Below, piece by piece: positions 6,411-15,071 of a stretch of DNA of 52,259 nucleotides. The notes under the pieces are model-generated. The model had not been told where the DNA came from, made no database searches, and worked only from the letters and a program-made list of their open reading frames with translations. This DNA comes from a virus. A program made the position numbers and the translations under genes. The DNA lies in the IMG/VR virus record IMGVR_UViG_3300030106_001108, positions 1-52,259 of that record; one strand, written 5' to 3'. How positions within the stretch are numbered: the stretch's first letter is position 1; every line of letters starts with the position of its first letter.

Positions 6411-8831
6411 ATGGCTGTAGAAAAAGAATTACTTAATATCGATAAAGACGGTTCAATAGATATAGAAATAGCAGAAGCTATGGCAGGTGCAGCACCAGAA
6501 CCTATGAGTACGGAAGTTCAATTACCAGAAGAAATGAACGTACAAGGTGAGCTTACTTCAGCTTTTGAAATAGATCAAGACGGTAACGTAGTTCCCATGT
6601 TTGAACAAGAAGAAGTTACGGTATCCGATCATCAAGCTAATCTTGCTGAGTCACTAGACTCCTCCGACTTATCCACATTAGCTAGTGAACTTTTAGAAGC
6701 ATACGATTCAGATAAAGATTCTCGACAAGATTGGCTTGATACTTTTAGTAAAGGTTTAGAACTATTAGGTATAAAAACAGAAGAAAGAGAAGAACCATTC
6801 CCAGGTGCAACAGGCGTACATCACCCATTATTAAGTGAAGCCGTAACACAATTTCAAGCTCAATCCTATAAAGAGTTGTTACCTCCTGGTGGACCAGTAA
6901 AAACTAGAGTGATGGGTAACGAAACACCTGAAGTAGCAGGTCAAAATCAACGTGTAAAAGAATTTATGAACTATCAAATCACTGAAGTCATGAAAGAATA
7001 TGACCCAGAGATGGATAGTTTACTGTTTTACCTACCGTTAGCAGGCAGTGCATTTAAAAAAGTGTATTACGATAACCTTTTAGGTAGAGCTACTAGCCGA
7101 TTAGTCAAAGCTGAGAACTTAGTAGTAGCTTATGAGACCGTTGATTTAGAAACTAGCCCACGTTTTACCCACGTAATGACTATGACAGGCAACGATTTAA
7201 AGAAATTACAGCTAAACGGGACATATAAAAACATAGAAATAGGTGATGCGTCACCAGATATTGACATAAATGAAGCAAAAGAGAAGATGGATGAGCTACA
7301 AGGCATATCTCCATCAATGACAGACTACGATGAGTACACAGTTTTAGAGATGCATGTCAATTTAGAGCTATCAGATGAGGATAATTATGGTTTTGCGGTG
7401 CCTTATGTAGTCACAATACTAGAAGAACAGGGCGAAATACTGTCAATTAGGCGTAATTGGGAAGCAGAAGACGAATTATTCAATAAAAAAGAGTATTTTG
7501 TACATTATAAGTTCCTTCCAGGACTAGGATTTTACGGTTTTGGGCTAATTCACATGATTGGAGGGCTAACTAAGTCCGCAACAGCTATTTTACGTCAATT
7601 AGTTGACGCTGGTACGCTTAGTAACCTGCCTGCAGGCTTTAAAGCACGTGGAATGAGAGTACAAGGCGAAGATGAGCCTCTCAGACCAGGAGAATTTAGA
7701 GATGTTGACGTTCCAGGGGGCGTAATACGTGATGCATTGATGCCTTTACCTTATAAAGAGCCTAGTGCCGTGTTAAGTCAGTTATTAGGCATAATTATTG
7801 ACTCTGGAAGACGTTTTGCTTCAATTGCTGACATGAATGTAGGTGATATAGGCTCACAACAGCTACCAGTAGGCACAACAGTAGCTATGTTAGAACGTGG
7901 CAGTAAAGTCATGAGTGCTATACATAAACGTATGCATTATGCACAGAAAAAAGAATTTAAACTGTTAGCTAGTATTTTTAGTAGAAGCTTACCCCCGATT
8001 TACCCCTATGAAGTACCAGGAGCATCAAAAGAAATAAAAGCTTCTGATTTTGACTCAAAAATTGATATAATTCCTGTAAGTGACCCTAATATCTTTAGTA
8101 TGGCACAAAGAGTGATGTTAGCTCAACAAGAGTTAGAAATGGCACGAGCAGCACCAGAAATACACGATTTACGAGAAGCGTACAAACGCATGTACGAAGC
8201 TTTAGAGGTAAAAAACATAGATATGCTTTTACCACCTCCACCCGATATTCCTGCACGTGACCCTATAACCGAGCAACAAGTAGTACTAACTGGTCAACCT
8301 ATAAAGGCTTATCCTTTCCAAAATCACGATGCATATATTGCTAGTCATAGTGCGTTTTTACAAAACCCAATGGTACAACAAAATCAAAACGCTACTATTG
8401 CGATTCAAGCCAATATACAAGAACATCAAGCTATGAAGTATAAACAGCAGATTGAACAAGTACTAGGTCAGCAGTTACCAGAAATGGGTGAAGGTCAAAT
8501 GCCACCTGAGGTTATGAATGAAATAGCAAACATGGCAGCACAAGCTACTCAAGTAGTAACAGGTCAAGAGCAAGCCTTAATACAAGCACAGCAAAACGCA
8601 CAAGTACAACCGCTAGTAGAATTAAAACAAGCAGAAATACAACAAAAAGCACAGAGTGACCAAATAAAAGCTGAGGTAGATTTACGTAGACAACAATCAG
8701 CAGAAGCGATAGCTGAAATGAAAATAGCACAACAAAGAGAAGAAGCTCAAATGAAAGAGAACGAAAATGTACGTAAAGAATATAGAGAACTATTAAAAGA
8801 CGTAAGGGACGCAGATAACAGTGTTGAATAG
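6411..8831 (+). CDS. Portal protein (P22-like family)
   Basis: The 806-residue portal forms the dodecameric ring at the head vertex. Family features are the acidic N-terminus, the FPGATGVHHPLLSEAV segment (about residues 127-145) and the strongly conserved core GLIHMIGGLTKSATAILRQL to GTTVAMLERGSKVMSAIHKR (about 380-510). A Gln/Glu/Ala-rich coiled coil (about 650-806) would form the crown or barrel inside the head. It is longer than P22 gp1 because of that tail. It lies directly downstream of terminase, as expected. Confidence 0.93.
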   Translation: MAVEKELLNIDKDGSIDIEIAEAMAGAAPEPMSTEVQLPEEMNVQGELTSAFEIDQDGNVVPMFEQEEVTVSDHQANLAESLDSSDLSTLASELLEAYDSDKDSRQDWLDTFSKGLELLGIKTEEREEPFPGATGVHHPLLSEAVTQFQAQSYKELLPPGGPVKTRVMGNETPEVAGQNQRVKEFMNYQITEVMKEYDPEMDSLLFYLPLAGSAFKKVYYDNLLGRATSRLVKAENLVVAYETVDLETSPRFTHVMTMTGNDLKKLQLNGTYKNIEIGDASPDIDINEAKEKMDELQGISPSMTDYDEYTVLEMHVNLELSDEDNYGFAVPYVVTILEEQGEILSIRRNWEAEDELFNKKEYFVHYKFLPGLGFYGFGLIHMIGGLTKSATAILRQLVDAGTLSNLPAGFKARGMRVQGEDEPLRPGEFRDVDVPGGVIRDALMPLPYKEPSAVLSQLLGIIIDSGRRFASIADMNVGDIGSQQLPVGTTVAMLERGSKVMSAIHKRMHYAQKKEFKLLASIFSRSLPPIYPYEVPGASKEIKASDFDSKIDIIPVSDPNIFSMAQRVMLAQQELEMARAAPEIHDLREAYKRMYEALEVKNIDMLLPPPPDIPARDPITEQQVVLTGQPIKAYPFQNHDAYIASHSAFLQNPMVQQNQNATIAIQANIQEHQAMKYKQQIEQVLGQQLPEMGEGQMPPEVMNEIANMAAQATQVVTGQEQALIQAQQNAQVQPLVELKQAEIQQKAQSDQIKAEVDLRRQQSAEAIAEMKIAQQREEAQMKENENVRKEYRELLKDVRDADNSVE

Positions 8832-9009
8832 AGCTAATTTTGAAGAATTGATGGGCGGTAACGCTAATCGTAGAAGACTCAGAAACGGTGGAGTGCCAAA
8901 GGGCTATCATAGAATGCCAGATGGTACTATAATGAAAGATTCTGATATGAAAAAGAAAACTAATGGCGGGTCAATGACTAACGCCAAAAAACATTTAAGG
9001 AGACCATAA
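8821..9009 (+). CDS. Small basic head-module protein
   Basis: Up to 62 residues, starting at GTG 8821 inside the portal 3' end. ATG 8851 (MGGNANRRR) is an alternative start and neither has a strong ribosome-binding site. It is Arg/Lys/Gly-rich with GNANRRRLRNGG near the N-terminus. The same GNANRRR word recurs at the C-terminus of the 9175-9504 product. First of five tiny genes between portal and co-chaperonin; probably virion-associated, function unknown. Confidence 0.7.
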   Translation: MLNRANFEELMGGNANRRRLRNGGVPKGYHRMPDGTIMKDSDMKKKTNGGSMTNAKKHLRRP

Positions 9010-9010
9010 A

Positions 9011-9175
9011 ATGCCAGGAAATAGAGGTAAAAAGAAAAAAGTAAAAAAAGTAATGATGAATCGAGGTGGCGGTGGCGACAAGCTCAAACTCAAAAGGGGC
9101 GGTGGAGCTAAAAAGAAACGAGGTATGGCTAGAGGTTGCGGTAAAGCAACTAAAGGCAGGGGGTATAATAAATAA
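9011..9175 (+). CDS. 54-residue basic Gly-rich CxC-type phage protein
   Basis: The ORF from ATG 9011 to TAA 9173-9175 encodes a very basic peptide, starting MPGNRGKKKKVKK and ending RGMARGCGKATKGRGYNK. The ARGCG ending is one I recognise from small proteins in the head modules of marine phages. Its stop overlaps the next start (TAATG). The charge suggests contact with packaged DNA, which is inference. A single Cys is present. Confidence 0.75.
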   Translation: MPGNRGKKKKVKKVMMNRGGGGDKLKLKRGGGAKKKRGMARGCGKATKGRGYNK

Positions 9176-9504
9176 TGGCTAAACCAGGATTATACGCAAA
9201 CATACACGCTAAACGTAGAAGAATAAAAGCAGGCTCAGGCGAGAAAATGAGAAAACCTGGATCTAAAGGTGCACCTACAGCACAAAATTTTAAAGATGCT
9301 GCTAAAACTGCTAAAAAAGAGCATGGCGGAATAGTTAAAATGACTCATGGTGGTGACGGTAAAACACACGGTGGTCAGAAAAAACTTGATAAAAATAAAG
9401 ACGGTAAAATAACTGGTGCAGATTTTAAAATGATGAAGCACGGTGGACATGTCGTAGCAGGTAACGCAAACCGTAGGAGAAATAGACAAAGTGCCAAGAG
9501 CTAA
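9175..9504 (+). CDS. Basic head-module protein with an EF-hand-like loop
   Basis: A 109-residue protein, rich in Lys, Gly and His. Around residues 71-83 the sequence DKNKDGKITGADF matches a calcium-binding EF-hand loop: ligand positions 1, 3, 5, 9 and 12 are D, N, D, T and D, with Gly 6 and Ile 8. Only one loop is present and no clear flanking helix pair. MTHGG, KTHGG and KHGGH repeats surround it. The C-terminus GNANRRRNRQSAKS echoes the 8821-9009 product. It may bind DNA or metal in the capsid; function unknown. Confidence 0.8.
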   Translation: MAKPGLYANIHAKRRRIKAGSGEKMRKPGSKGAPTAQNFKDAAKTAKKEHGGIVKMTHGGDGKTHGGQKKLDKNKDGKITGADFKMMKHGGHVVAGNANRRRNRQSAKS

Positions 9505-9754
9505 ACCTAGGAGAGGAAAAGCTAGGGTAAAAGTAACTAAATCAGGTAAAAGGGTAAGTTACGGTCAAGCAGGTAAAGCCAAAGGTGGTGGTCCTAGAGT
9601 AAAACCAGGAACATCAAAAGGTGACTCTTACTGCGCAAGAAGTTACGGTATTAAAAAAAGATTATCAAAAAAGAAAAGAAATAATCCTAACACTCCTAAC
9701 AATTTATCCAGAAAAAGATGGAAGTGTGTAGGTAAAAAATCTAGAAGAAAATAA
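9491..9754 (+). CDS. Conserved basic phage protein with paired cysteines
   Basis: 87 residues from a GTG start that overlaps the previous gene by 14 bases. The C-terminal part GDSYCARSYGI...NNPNTPNNLSRKRWKC is a block I recognise from many marine phage head modules, where it has no assigned function. Cys residues near 48 and 79 could pair or bind metal. The N-terminus is an Arg/Lys-rich tail (PRAKPRRGKARVKVTKSGKR), consistent with nucleic-acid contact. Its stop overlaps the next ATG by one base. Confidence 0.82.
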   Translation: MPRAKPRRGKARVKVTKSGKRVSYGQAGKAKGGGPRVKPGTSKGDSYCARSYGIKKRLSKKKRNNPNTPNNLSRKRWKCVGKKSRRK

Positions 9755-9924
9755 TGTTAGATAAACTGCGTAAACAGATTATAGAACGACAAGAGGAACT
9801 AAAAAATACTCTTGCAGGTGGTGGAGTACAAAACTTTGAAAGTTACCACAGGATAGTAGGCGAAATAACAAGTCTGTCGTTTACTCTCTCACTTATACAA
9901 GACTTGCACAAGGACGATGATTAA
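9754..9924 (+). CDS. 56-residue coiled-coil protein
   Basis: ATG 9754 overlaps the preceding TAA, and TAA lies at 9922-9924. The product (MLDKLRKQIIERQEELKNTL..., ending LIQDLHKDDD) is almost entirely amphipathic helix with a Gly-rich kink (AGGGV, residues 21-25). No family assignment is possible beyond its place between portal and scaffold. A small assembly factor is plausible but unproven. Codon phase and exact end-to-start packing with both neighbours support it as a real gene. Confidence 0.75.
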   Translation: MLDKLRKQIIERQEELKNTLAGGGVQNFESYHRIVGEITSLSFTLSLIQDLHKDDD

Positions 9925-9926
9925 AA

Positions 9927-10388
9927 ATGTCAAAAAACATAAATGCCTTTGGTTCAGGCGGAGAACCAATACCCGATAAAGTAGAACGATTTACTGAACC
10001 TGTAGAGCCTGCACCTAGTGTGACTCCAGAATCAGTACATGAAGATGGTGACTTACAATCTAAGTTACCTAAACCCACAGGTTATAGAATTTTAATACTA
10101 CCTTTTAGTCCTAAACAAAAAACTAAAGGTGGTATTTATTTACATGATTCAGTGTTAGAAAAAGAACGTATAGGTACTAACGTTGGATATGTAGTAGCAC
10201 TCGGTCCAGATGCATACCGTGACTCAGGTAAATTTCCTGAAGGAGCTTGGTGTAAACCTAAAGACTGGGTGATATTTGGTAGGTATGCAGGAGCCAGACT
10301 CAAAATAGAGGGTGGTGAACTGCGTTTATTAAACGATGATGAAGTTTTAGCTGTTATCTCAGATCCTGAAGATATACAATCAGTTTAA
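9927..10388 (+). CDS. GroES-like co-chaperonin
   Basis: A 153-residue protein whose residues from about 50 onward match the chaperonin-10 fold: GYRILILPF start strand, mobile loop KTKGGIYLHDSV (about 64-76), GYVVALGPDAY, then KPKDWVIFGRYAGARLKIEGG and LLNDDEVLAVI at the end. The first 50 residues are an acidic, Pro-rich extension not found in bacterial GroES. Like T4 gp31 and the co-chaperonins of other phages, it probably caps the host GroEL to fold the capsid protein. That fits its place just before the scaffold and capsid genes. Confidence 0.9.
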   Translation: MSKNINAFGSGGEPIPDKVERFTEPVEPAPSVTPESVHEDGDLQSKLPKPTGYRILILPFSPKQKTKGGIYLHDSVLEKERIGTNVGYVVALGPDAYRDSGKFPEGAWCKPKDWVIFGRYAGARLKIEGGELRLLNDDEVLAVISDPEDIQSV

Positions 10389-10416
10389 ATGAATCACGCA
10401 CATAAGGAGAAATAAC

Positions 10417-11325
10417 ATGGCAGAAGAGGCTATGCAAGTAGAAGAAAATCAGGACGGTGCAGAAGTTGAGATCCCAGAGGTCGAAACTGAAGAAACTGAA
10501 TCTGAAGTAAAGATAGAAGAGACTGAAACCGAAACTGTTGAAGCTAAATCAGAGCAAGAAAGTGAGATAGAAGATTACAGTGAAGGAGTAAAAAAACGTA
10601 TAAATAAATTAACCTATAAGGTTAGAGAATCAGAAAGAAGAGAACAAGCAGCCATTGATTATGCTAAGTCTATTCAGGAAGAATTAAATAAAACTAAAAA
10701 TAAACTTTCAAAATCTGACGAAAACCTTTATAGTGAATACAGTACACGAGTAACTTCAGAGTTAAACTCGGCACAAGAGAGATATAAGAAAGCTCATGAG
10801 TCAGGTGACACAGACGCTTTGTTAGAGGCTCAAAAAGATTTAGCCAAGTTAGCAGTAGAAGAAGAAAGCTTAAAAAGGGTAAAACCTAAAAAAGCTGAAA
10901 CTGAAGAAGTTGTTCAAGATGAGCAGGATGCTAAACCAATATGGGAAAAGCAACCAGTACAAGAGGCTCCAGAGCCAGACCCTAAAGCACAGGCTTGGGC
11001 AAAAAAGAACGAATGGTTTGGAGACGACCTCGCTATGACAACTGCAGCATTTGCGTTTCATAGACAGCTCACAGAAGCAGAGGGTTATGATCCTACTTCT
11101 GATGAATATTATACAGAAGTAGATAAAAGGCTTGCTGAGGCTTTTCCTCATAAATTAGGAAAGTCTCAAAAAGAAGTGAAAGAGACGGTAGCAGGTTCTA
11201 GCAAAGGAGTTGGAACTACTAAAGCTCGATCACGTAGAACTATAAAACTCACACCGAGTCAAGTAGCGATAGCAAAAAGATTAGGTGTGCCACTAGAAGA
11301 ATATGCTAAGCATATTAAGGAGTAA
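10417..11325 (+). CDS. Probable scaffolding/capsid assembly protein
   Basis: 302 residues. The first ~60 are extremely acidic (repeats of ETEE and ETET). A long coiled coil follows (about 70-150), and a basic C-terminus (TTKARSRRTIKLTPSQVAIA). An acidic head, coiled coil and basic C-terminal helix are typical of scaffolding proteins, whose last helix binds the capsid. AAGGAGAAATAAC gives a strong ribosome-binding site. The position between co-chaperonin and capsid supports the call. Confidence 0.75.
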   Translation: MAEEAMQVEENQDGAEVEIPEVETEETESEVKIEETETETVEAKSEQESEIEDYSEGVKKRINKLTYKVRESERREQAAIDYAKSIQEELNKTKNKLSKSDENLYSEYSTRVTSELNSAQERYKKAHESGDTDALLEAQKDLAKLAVEEESLKRVKPKKAETEEVVQDEQDAKPIWEKQPVQEAPEPDPKAQAWAKKNEWFGDDLAMTTAAFAFHRQLTEAEGYDPTSDEYYTEVDKRLAEAFPHKLGKSQKEVKETVAGSSKGVGTTKARSRRTIKLTPSQVAIAKRLGVPLEEYAKHIKE

Positions 11326-11328
11326 AAA

Positions 11329-11805
11329 ATGGTAGATAAAGATAAAACTACTGAACCAGATCGTTCTCCACGATCTGCTGAAAGTCGAGATAAAGAATCT
11401 CGCCGTAAACCTTGGCAACCCCCGTCTTTGTTAGACGCACCTCCCCCACCACAGGGATATGTCTACAGGTGGATACGTGAATCAATGATTGGTCAAAATG
11501 ACCCAGCGAATATGTCTAAACGTATTCGTGAGGGTTGGGAACCAGTAAGGGCAGAAGATCATCCAGATTTTGAAGCTCCTACCGTTGATGATGGTAAACA
11601 TGCTGGAGTCATAGGAGTTGGTGGCTTAATTCTCGCTAAGATCCCCAAGGAAACTGTTGATGAAAGAAGAGAGTATTATCAAAATCTCTCTGACTCTCAA
11701 ATACAAGCAGTCGATAATGATCTTATGAGAGAAAGTAACCAAGTAATGCCTATTAGTAATCCTAATAGAACTACTAAAGTTACATTTGGTAAAGGTGGTT
11801 CTTAA
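11329..11805 (+). CDS. Conserved head-module protein of unknown role
   Basis: 158 residues. The N-terminus is charged and Pro-rich (KPWQPPSLLDAPPPPQGY). It is followed by the conserved block YRWIRESMIGQNDPANMSKR and REGWEPVRAEDHPD, which I recognise from marine phage head modules without a known function. It always seems to sit beside the scaffold and capsid genes, so a role in capsid assembly is likely. It starts three bases after the scaffold gene. Confidence 0.75.
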   Translation: MVDKDKTTEPDRSPRSAESRDKESRRKPWQPPSLLDAPPPPQGYVYRWIRESMIGQNDPANMSKRIREGWEPVRAEDHPDFEAPTVDDGKHAGVIGVGGLILAKIPKETVDERREYYQNLSDSQIQAVDNDLMRESNQVMPISNPNRTTKVTFGKGGS

Positions 11806-11854
11806 TTTTATGTTAAGGGCTTAATAAAATTTATTTTTTATAAGGTGAATTAAA

Positions 11855-12394
11855 ATGGCAAATACAAATGCCCCAGACGGATTCACACCAGCTTATCATA
11901 TGTCAGGTGGCGTAATCAGACCTTCAGAATTTGCGATAGCAAGTGCTACTAATGCCTCGATTTTTTCAGGCGATGTAGTAAATCTCTCTAGTGGTTACGT
12001 TATACAGGGTACTGCAACAGGTACTCCACTCGGCGTATTTTACGGTGTAGAATTTACAGCAACCGATGGTTCAATTGTTTTCTCAAACATGTGGACTGCC
12101 GACACTGCTACATTAGGTTCTGCGGATGCTAAAGCTTTTGTATATGTTGATCCTGATATTGTTTACGAGGCTCAGTCTACTGGTACTCCTACACAAGCAT
12201 CTATAGGTACAACTAATACTATAAGCACAACCGCAGGTAATACTTCAACAGGTCGATCAAAAGAGGGTGTGACTACAACAACTTCTAGTGGTATTGCGAC
12301 AGTAGTAGGCTTCCCAGATAAGCCAAATAATTCTATTGGTCAATACGCTAGAGTGTATGTAACATTCCCAGCTTCTGTATTCGGCAATAGCTAA
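11855..12394 (+). CDS. Putative capsid decoration or head protein
   Basis: 179 residues, Thr/Ser/Ala-rich and predicted all-beta. It begins MANTNAPDGFTPAYHMSGG, a start I associate with small head proteins encoded directly upstream of the capsid gene in podovirus-like marine phages. The middle holds a Thr/Ser tract (about 112-145). AAGGTGAATTAAA is a good ribosome-binding site. High expression with the capsid is expected. The exact role (cement protein or minor head protein) is inferred from position. Confidence 0.65.
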   Translation: MANTNAPDGFTPAYHMSGGVIRPSEFAIASATNASIFSGDVVNLSSGYVIQGTATGTPLGVFYGVEFTATDGSIVFSNMWTADTATLGSADAKAFVYVDPDIVYEAQSTGTPTQASIGTTNTISTTAGNTSTGRSKEGVTTTTSSGIATVVGFPDKPNNSIGQYARVYVTFPASVFGNS

Positions 12395-12407
12395 AAGGTG
12401 ATTTAAA

Positions 12408-13316
12408 ATGGCAATAAATAGAGCTCAATTAGTAAAAGAACTCGAACCAGGACTAAATGCACTTTTTGGTCTTGAGTACGACAGATACGAAAACGAACAT
12501 ACTGAAATTTTTGATACTGAAAATTCAGAAAGAGCGTTTGAAGAAGAAGTCATGCTATCAGGTTTCGGTCAAGCTCCCGTCAAAGGCGAGGGTGCAGCTG
12601 TGACTTATGATACAGCACAAGAAACTTTCACAGCAAGGTACAGCCATGAAACTGTAGCTTTAGCTTTCTCGTTGACAGAAGAAGCTATAGAGGACAACCT
12701 CTATGACAGCTTATCTTCAAGATACACTAAAGCTTTAGCTAGATCAATGGCTACTACTAAGCAAGTGAAAGCAGCAAATGTACTTAATAATGGTTTCTCA
12801 ACTTCCTTCCCAGGAGGCGACGGTAAACCTCTTATGACAACTGACCATCCTACCTTATCAGGTGGTGATCAGTCAAATGAGCCAAGCACCGCAGCTGACT
12901 TGAATGAAACTTCATTAGAAAACGCAATGATTGATATTTCACAGTTTGTTGATGAAAGAGGCATTAAAATTAATGTTCAAGCTAGAAAACTTATTATTCC
13001 ACCTCAACTACAGTTCGTAGCTGAGAGAGTGTTAAAAACTCCAGGAAGAGTAGGTACTTCTGATAATGATATTAACGCACTAAGCAACATGGGTATGCTC
13101 CCTGAGGGTTATGTGGTAAATCATTACTTGACAGATACTGATGCATTCTTCATTAAAACAGATGCACCTAACGGATTAAAACACTTCGTTAGATCTCCTA
13201 TGTCTACAGGCATGGAGGGTGATTTTGAAACTGGAAACGTTAGATACAAAGCAAGAGAGAGATACTCTTTCGGGTTTAGTGACTGGCGTGGAATCTACGG
13301 ATCTCCAGGAGCATAA
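12408..13316 (+). CDS. Major capsid protein
   Basis: 302 residues, probably an HK97-fold shell protein of the Mu gpT-like type. Supporting features are the N-terminal MAINRAQLVKELEPGLNALFG, a helical AFSLTEEAIEDNLYDSLSSRYTKAL spine segment (about 86-110), the DHPTLSGGDQSN loop, and the C-terminal KARERYSFGFSDWRGIYGSPGA. It is preceded by AAAAGGTG and followed by a strong terminator, as expected for the most heavily expressed gene. No N-terminal propeptide is obvious, so the scaffold is probably the separate upstream gene. Confidence 0.88.
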   Translation: MAINRAQLVKELEPGLNALFGLEYDRYENEHTEIFDTENSERAFEEEVMLSGFGQAPVKGEGAAVTYDTAQETFTARYSHETVALAFSLTEEAIEDNLYDSLSSRYTKALARSMATTKQVKAANVLNNGFSTSFPGGDGKPLMTTDHPTLSGGDQSNEPSTAADLNETSLENAMIDISQFVDERGIKINVQARKLIIPPQLQFVAERVLKTPGRVGTSDNDINALSNMGMLPEGYVVNHYLTDTDAFFIKTDAPNGLKHFVRSPMSTGMEGDFETGNVRYKARERYSFGFSDWRGIYGSPGA

Positions 13317-13361
13317 TTCGTTTTTCGAATTTAAAGGGAGTTTCGGCTCCCTTTCTTTTTT
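13316..13361 (+). terminator. Intrinsic terminator after the capsid gene
   Basis: AAAGGGAG (13333-13340) pairs perfectly with CTCCCTTT (13347-13354) around TTTCGG, followed by six T residues. A small ATTCG-TTTTT-CGAAT hairpin (13316-13330) precedes it and covers the end of the capsid stop codon. Partial termination here would set capsid-heavy stoichiometry. Confidence 0.88.
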
Positions 13362-13403
13362 ATACAATACAGTATATCATTCAATTCTAGGGTTTATTAA
13401 CTT

Positions 13404-13445
13404 GTTCTATTAACTGACCTAGCAGACAAGCCAAGATAATAGAAC
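13404..13445 (+). promoter_or_regulatory. Inverted repeat in the leader of the 13468 gene
   Basis: GTTCTATTA (13404-13412) and TAATAGAAC (13437-13445) are perfect nine-base arms in the gap between the capsid terminator and the next gene. It could be an operator or an mRNA leader stem. A very strong ribosome-binding site (TCAGGAGGGAAATT) follows. No clear promoter pair is seen. Confidence 0.4.
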
Positions 13446-13467
13446 TTATTTCCTCAGGAGGGAAATT

Positions 13468-13974
13468 ATGGCACAATCGACATTCTCAGGTCCAGTAAAA
13501 TCTTTAGCTGGATTTATATCAGCAGGTAATGCAGTAGTTGTTAGTTTAACAGCTGACACATCTCTTACAGTTGCAGCACACGCAGGTAAAATTCTTACTT
13601 GTAACGACGCAGACGGTAAGTTCACTTTACCTAGTATAGTAGCAACCGATCCAGGTGATAACTCAGATCCTAATCAATTAAATAACTTAGGGGCTTCTTT
13701 CTATTTCGTAGTAGAAACTGCAGCAACCGATATGGATATTTTAACTGATGGAACTGATAAATTCGTAGGCGGGTTATATACAGGTAAAGACGACGCTACT
13801 GGTAAAACATTTATATCAGGTGCATCTAACGATGTTATCACTATGAATGGTTCTACTAAAGGCGGACTAGCTGGTAGTATAGTAAAAGTTACAGCTATAG
13901 GATCAGCGAAATACGCAGTAGAGGGTATTATCTTAGGATCAGGAACTATAGTAACACCATTCGCTGACGCGTAG
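13468..13974 (+). CDS. Putative head decoration/fibre protein
   Basis: 168 residues, Gly/Thr/Asp-rich and predicted beta-sandwich, starting MAQSTFSGPVKSLAGFISAG. Similar short all-beta proteins follow the capsid gene in related phage head modules and often decorate the shell. No catalytic motif or signal peptide is present. An unusually strong ribosome-binding site suggests a high copy number. The assignment rests on position and composition. Confidence 0.6.
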   Translation: MAQSTFSGPVKSLAGFISAGNAVVVSLTADTSLTVAAHAGKILTCNDADGKFTLPSIVATDPGDNSDPNQLNNLGASFYFVVETAATDMDILTDGTDKFVGGLYTGKDDATGKTFISGASNDVITMNGSTKGGLAGSIVKVTAIGSAKYAVEGIILGSGTIVTPFADA

Positions 13975-13983
13975 GAGTAAATT

Positions 13984-14391
13984 ATGGCAGACGCAGTAAC
14001 CTCAACTACTATTGTTGATGATGATAGAAAAGCTATTATACAGCTCACTAACACATCAGACGGAACAGGTGAGTCAGCCGTAACAAAGGTTGATGTAAGT
14101 GCTTTAGCAACTAGAAAAGGTGATGGTGCAACTTGCACTGGATGCAAACTTGCTAAAATTACTTACTCAACTTTTGGTATGAGTGTTAAACTGCTATGGG
14201 ACGCTACTACAGACACTATATGTTGGGATTTAAATTCTGACTATAGTGATGATATAGATTTCTCAGAGTTTGGTGGTTTACAAAACACAGCAGCAGCAAG
14301 TGGTAAAACAGGTGATATAAAACTAACTACCACTGGACATGCTAGCGGTGACTCTTACGTCATAGTATTAACAATTATTAAAGAGTTTTAA
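13984..14391 (+). CDS. Conserved small structural protein
   Basis: 135 residues, predicted mostly beta, with a CTGCKL pair of cysteines (about 47-50) and a further Cys in TICWDLN (about 80). The TKVDVSALA and MSVKLLWDATTD segments are, to my recollection, typical of a conserved marine-phage family placed between capsid and connector genes. GTAGGAGTAAATT precedes the ATG. It is probably part of the head or connector surface; no biochemical role is known to me. Confidence 0.65.
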   Translation: MADAVTSTTIVDDDRKAIIQLTNTSDGTGESAVTKVDVSALATRKGDGATCTGCKLAKITYSTFGMSVKLLWDATTDTICWDLNSDYSDDIDFSEFGGLQNTAAASGKTGDIKLTTTGHASGDSYVIVLTIIKEF

Positions 14392-14393
14392 TA

Positions 14394-15071
14394 ATGGCTA
14401 CTTCAGGTAGTAAAACATTCTCTTTAAGTATATCTGACACTATTGAAGAAGCATTTGAGTTAGCGGGTATCGAACTTAGAACGGGGTATGATGCAGAAAC
14501 TGCTAGACGGTCACTTAACATTATGTTTGCAGATTGGTCTAACAGGGGTGTTAATCTTTGGACTATAGAACAAGTTACAACTACTTTAACTTCAGGTACT
14601 TCAAGTTATACACTTAATTCTTATGATATTGATATAGTGTCAGCTGTTATACAACAGACTGATGGTAATTCAAACACCACAGATTTAAACATAGAACGTA
14701 TAGGTAGAACAGAGTATCTACAAATACCTGACAAAACTATAACTGGTAGACCAACTCAACTATTTTTAGATAGACAAACTACTCCTGTAGTAAAATTATG
14801 GCCAGTTCCTGATGACACATACACATATAAATTAATAGCGAACACTATCCAGCGTATAGATGATGTAACAGCTTCTAACGAAGATCCAGAAGTGCCGTCA
14901 AGATTTATACCTTGTATGGTCAGTGGGTTAGCTTATTATATAGCTATGAAGAAAAACCCAGAAAGAGTGGGGTTATTAAAACAACAATATGAACAGGATT
15001 TTAAACTAGCTGCAGATGAGGATCGTAATAGAGCTTCTTTGAGGCTCGTACCATCTAGGAGTTCTTATTAA
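14394..15071 (+). CDS. Head-tail adaptor, P22 gp4-like
   Basis: 225 residues, mixed alpha/beta. The pattern SISDTIEEAFELAGIELRTG, followed by RRSLNIMFADWSNRGVNLW, matches the N-terminal helices of gp4-type adaptors that dock under the portal. The C-terminal part ends with helical LLKQQYEQDFKLAADEDRNR. Such adaptors close the packaged head and bind the tail nozzle. It is the first of two adaptor-like genes (see 15434-16084). Its stop overlaps the next start by one base. Confidence 0.8.
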   Translation: MATSGSKTFSLSISDTIEEAFELAGIELRTGYDAETARRSLNIMFADWSNRGVNLWTIEQVTTTLTSGTSSYTLNSYDIDIVSAVIQQTDGNSNTTDLNIERIGRTEYLQIPDKTITGRPTQLFLDRQTTPVVKLWPVPDDTYTYKLIANTIQRIDDVTASNEDPEVPSRFIPCMVSGLAYYIAMKKNPERVGLLKQQYEQDFKLAADEDRNRASLRLVPSRSSY

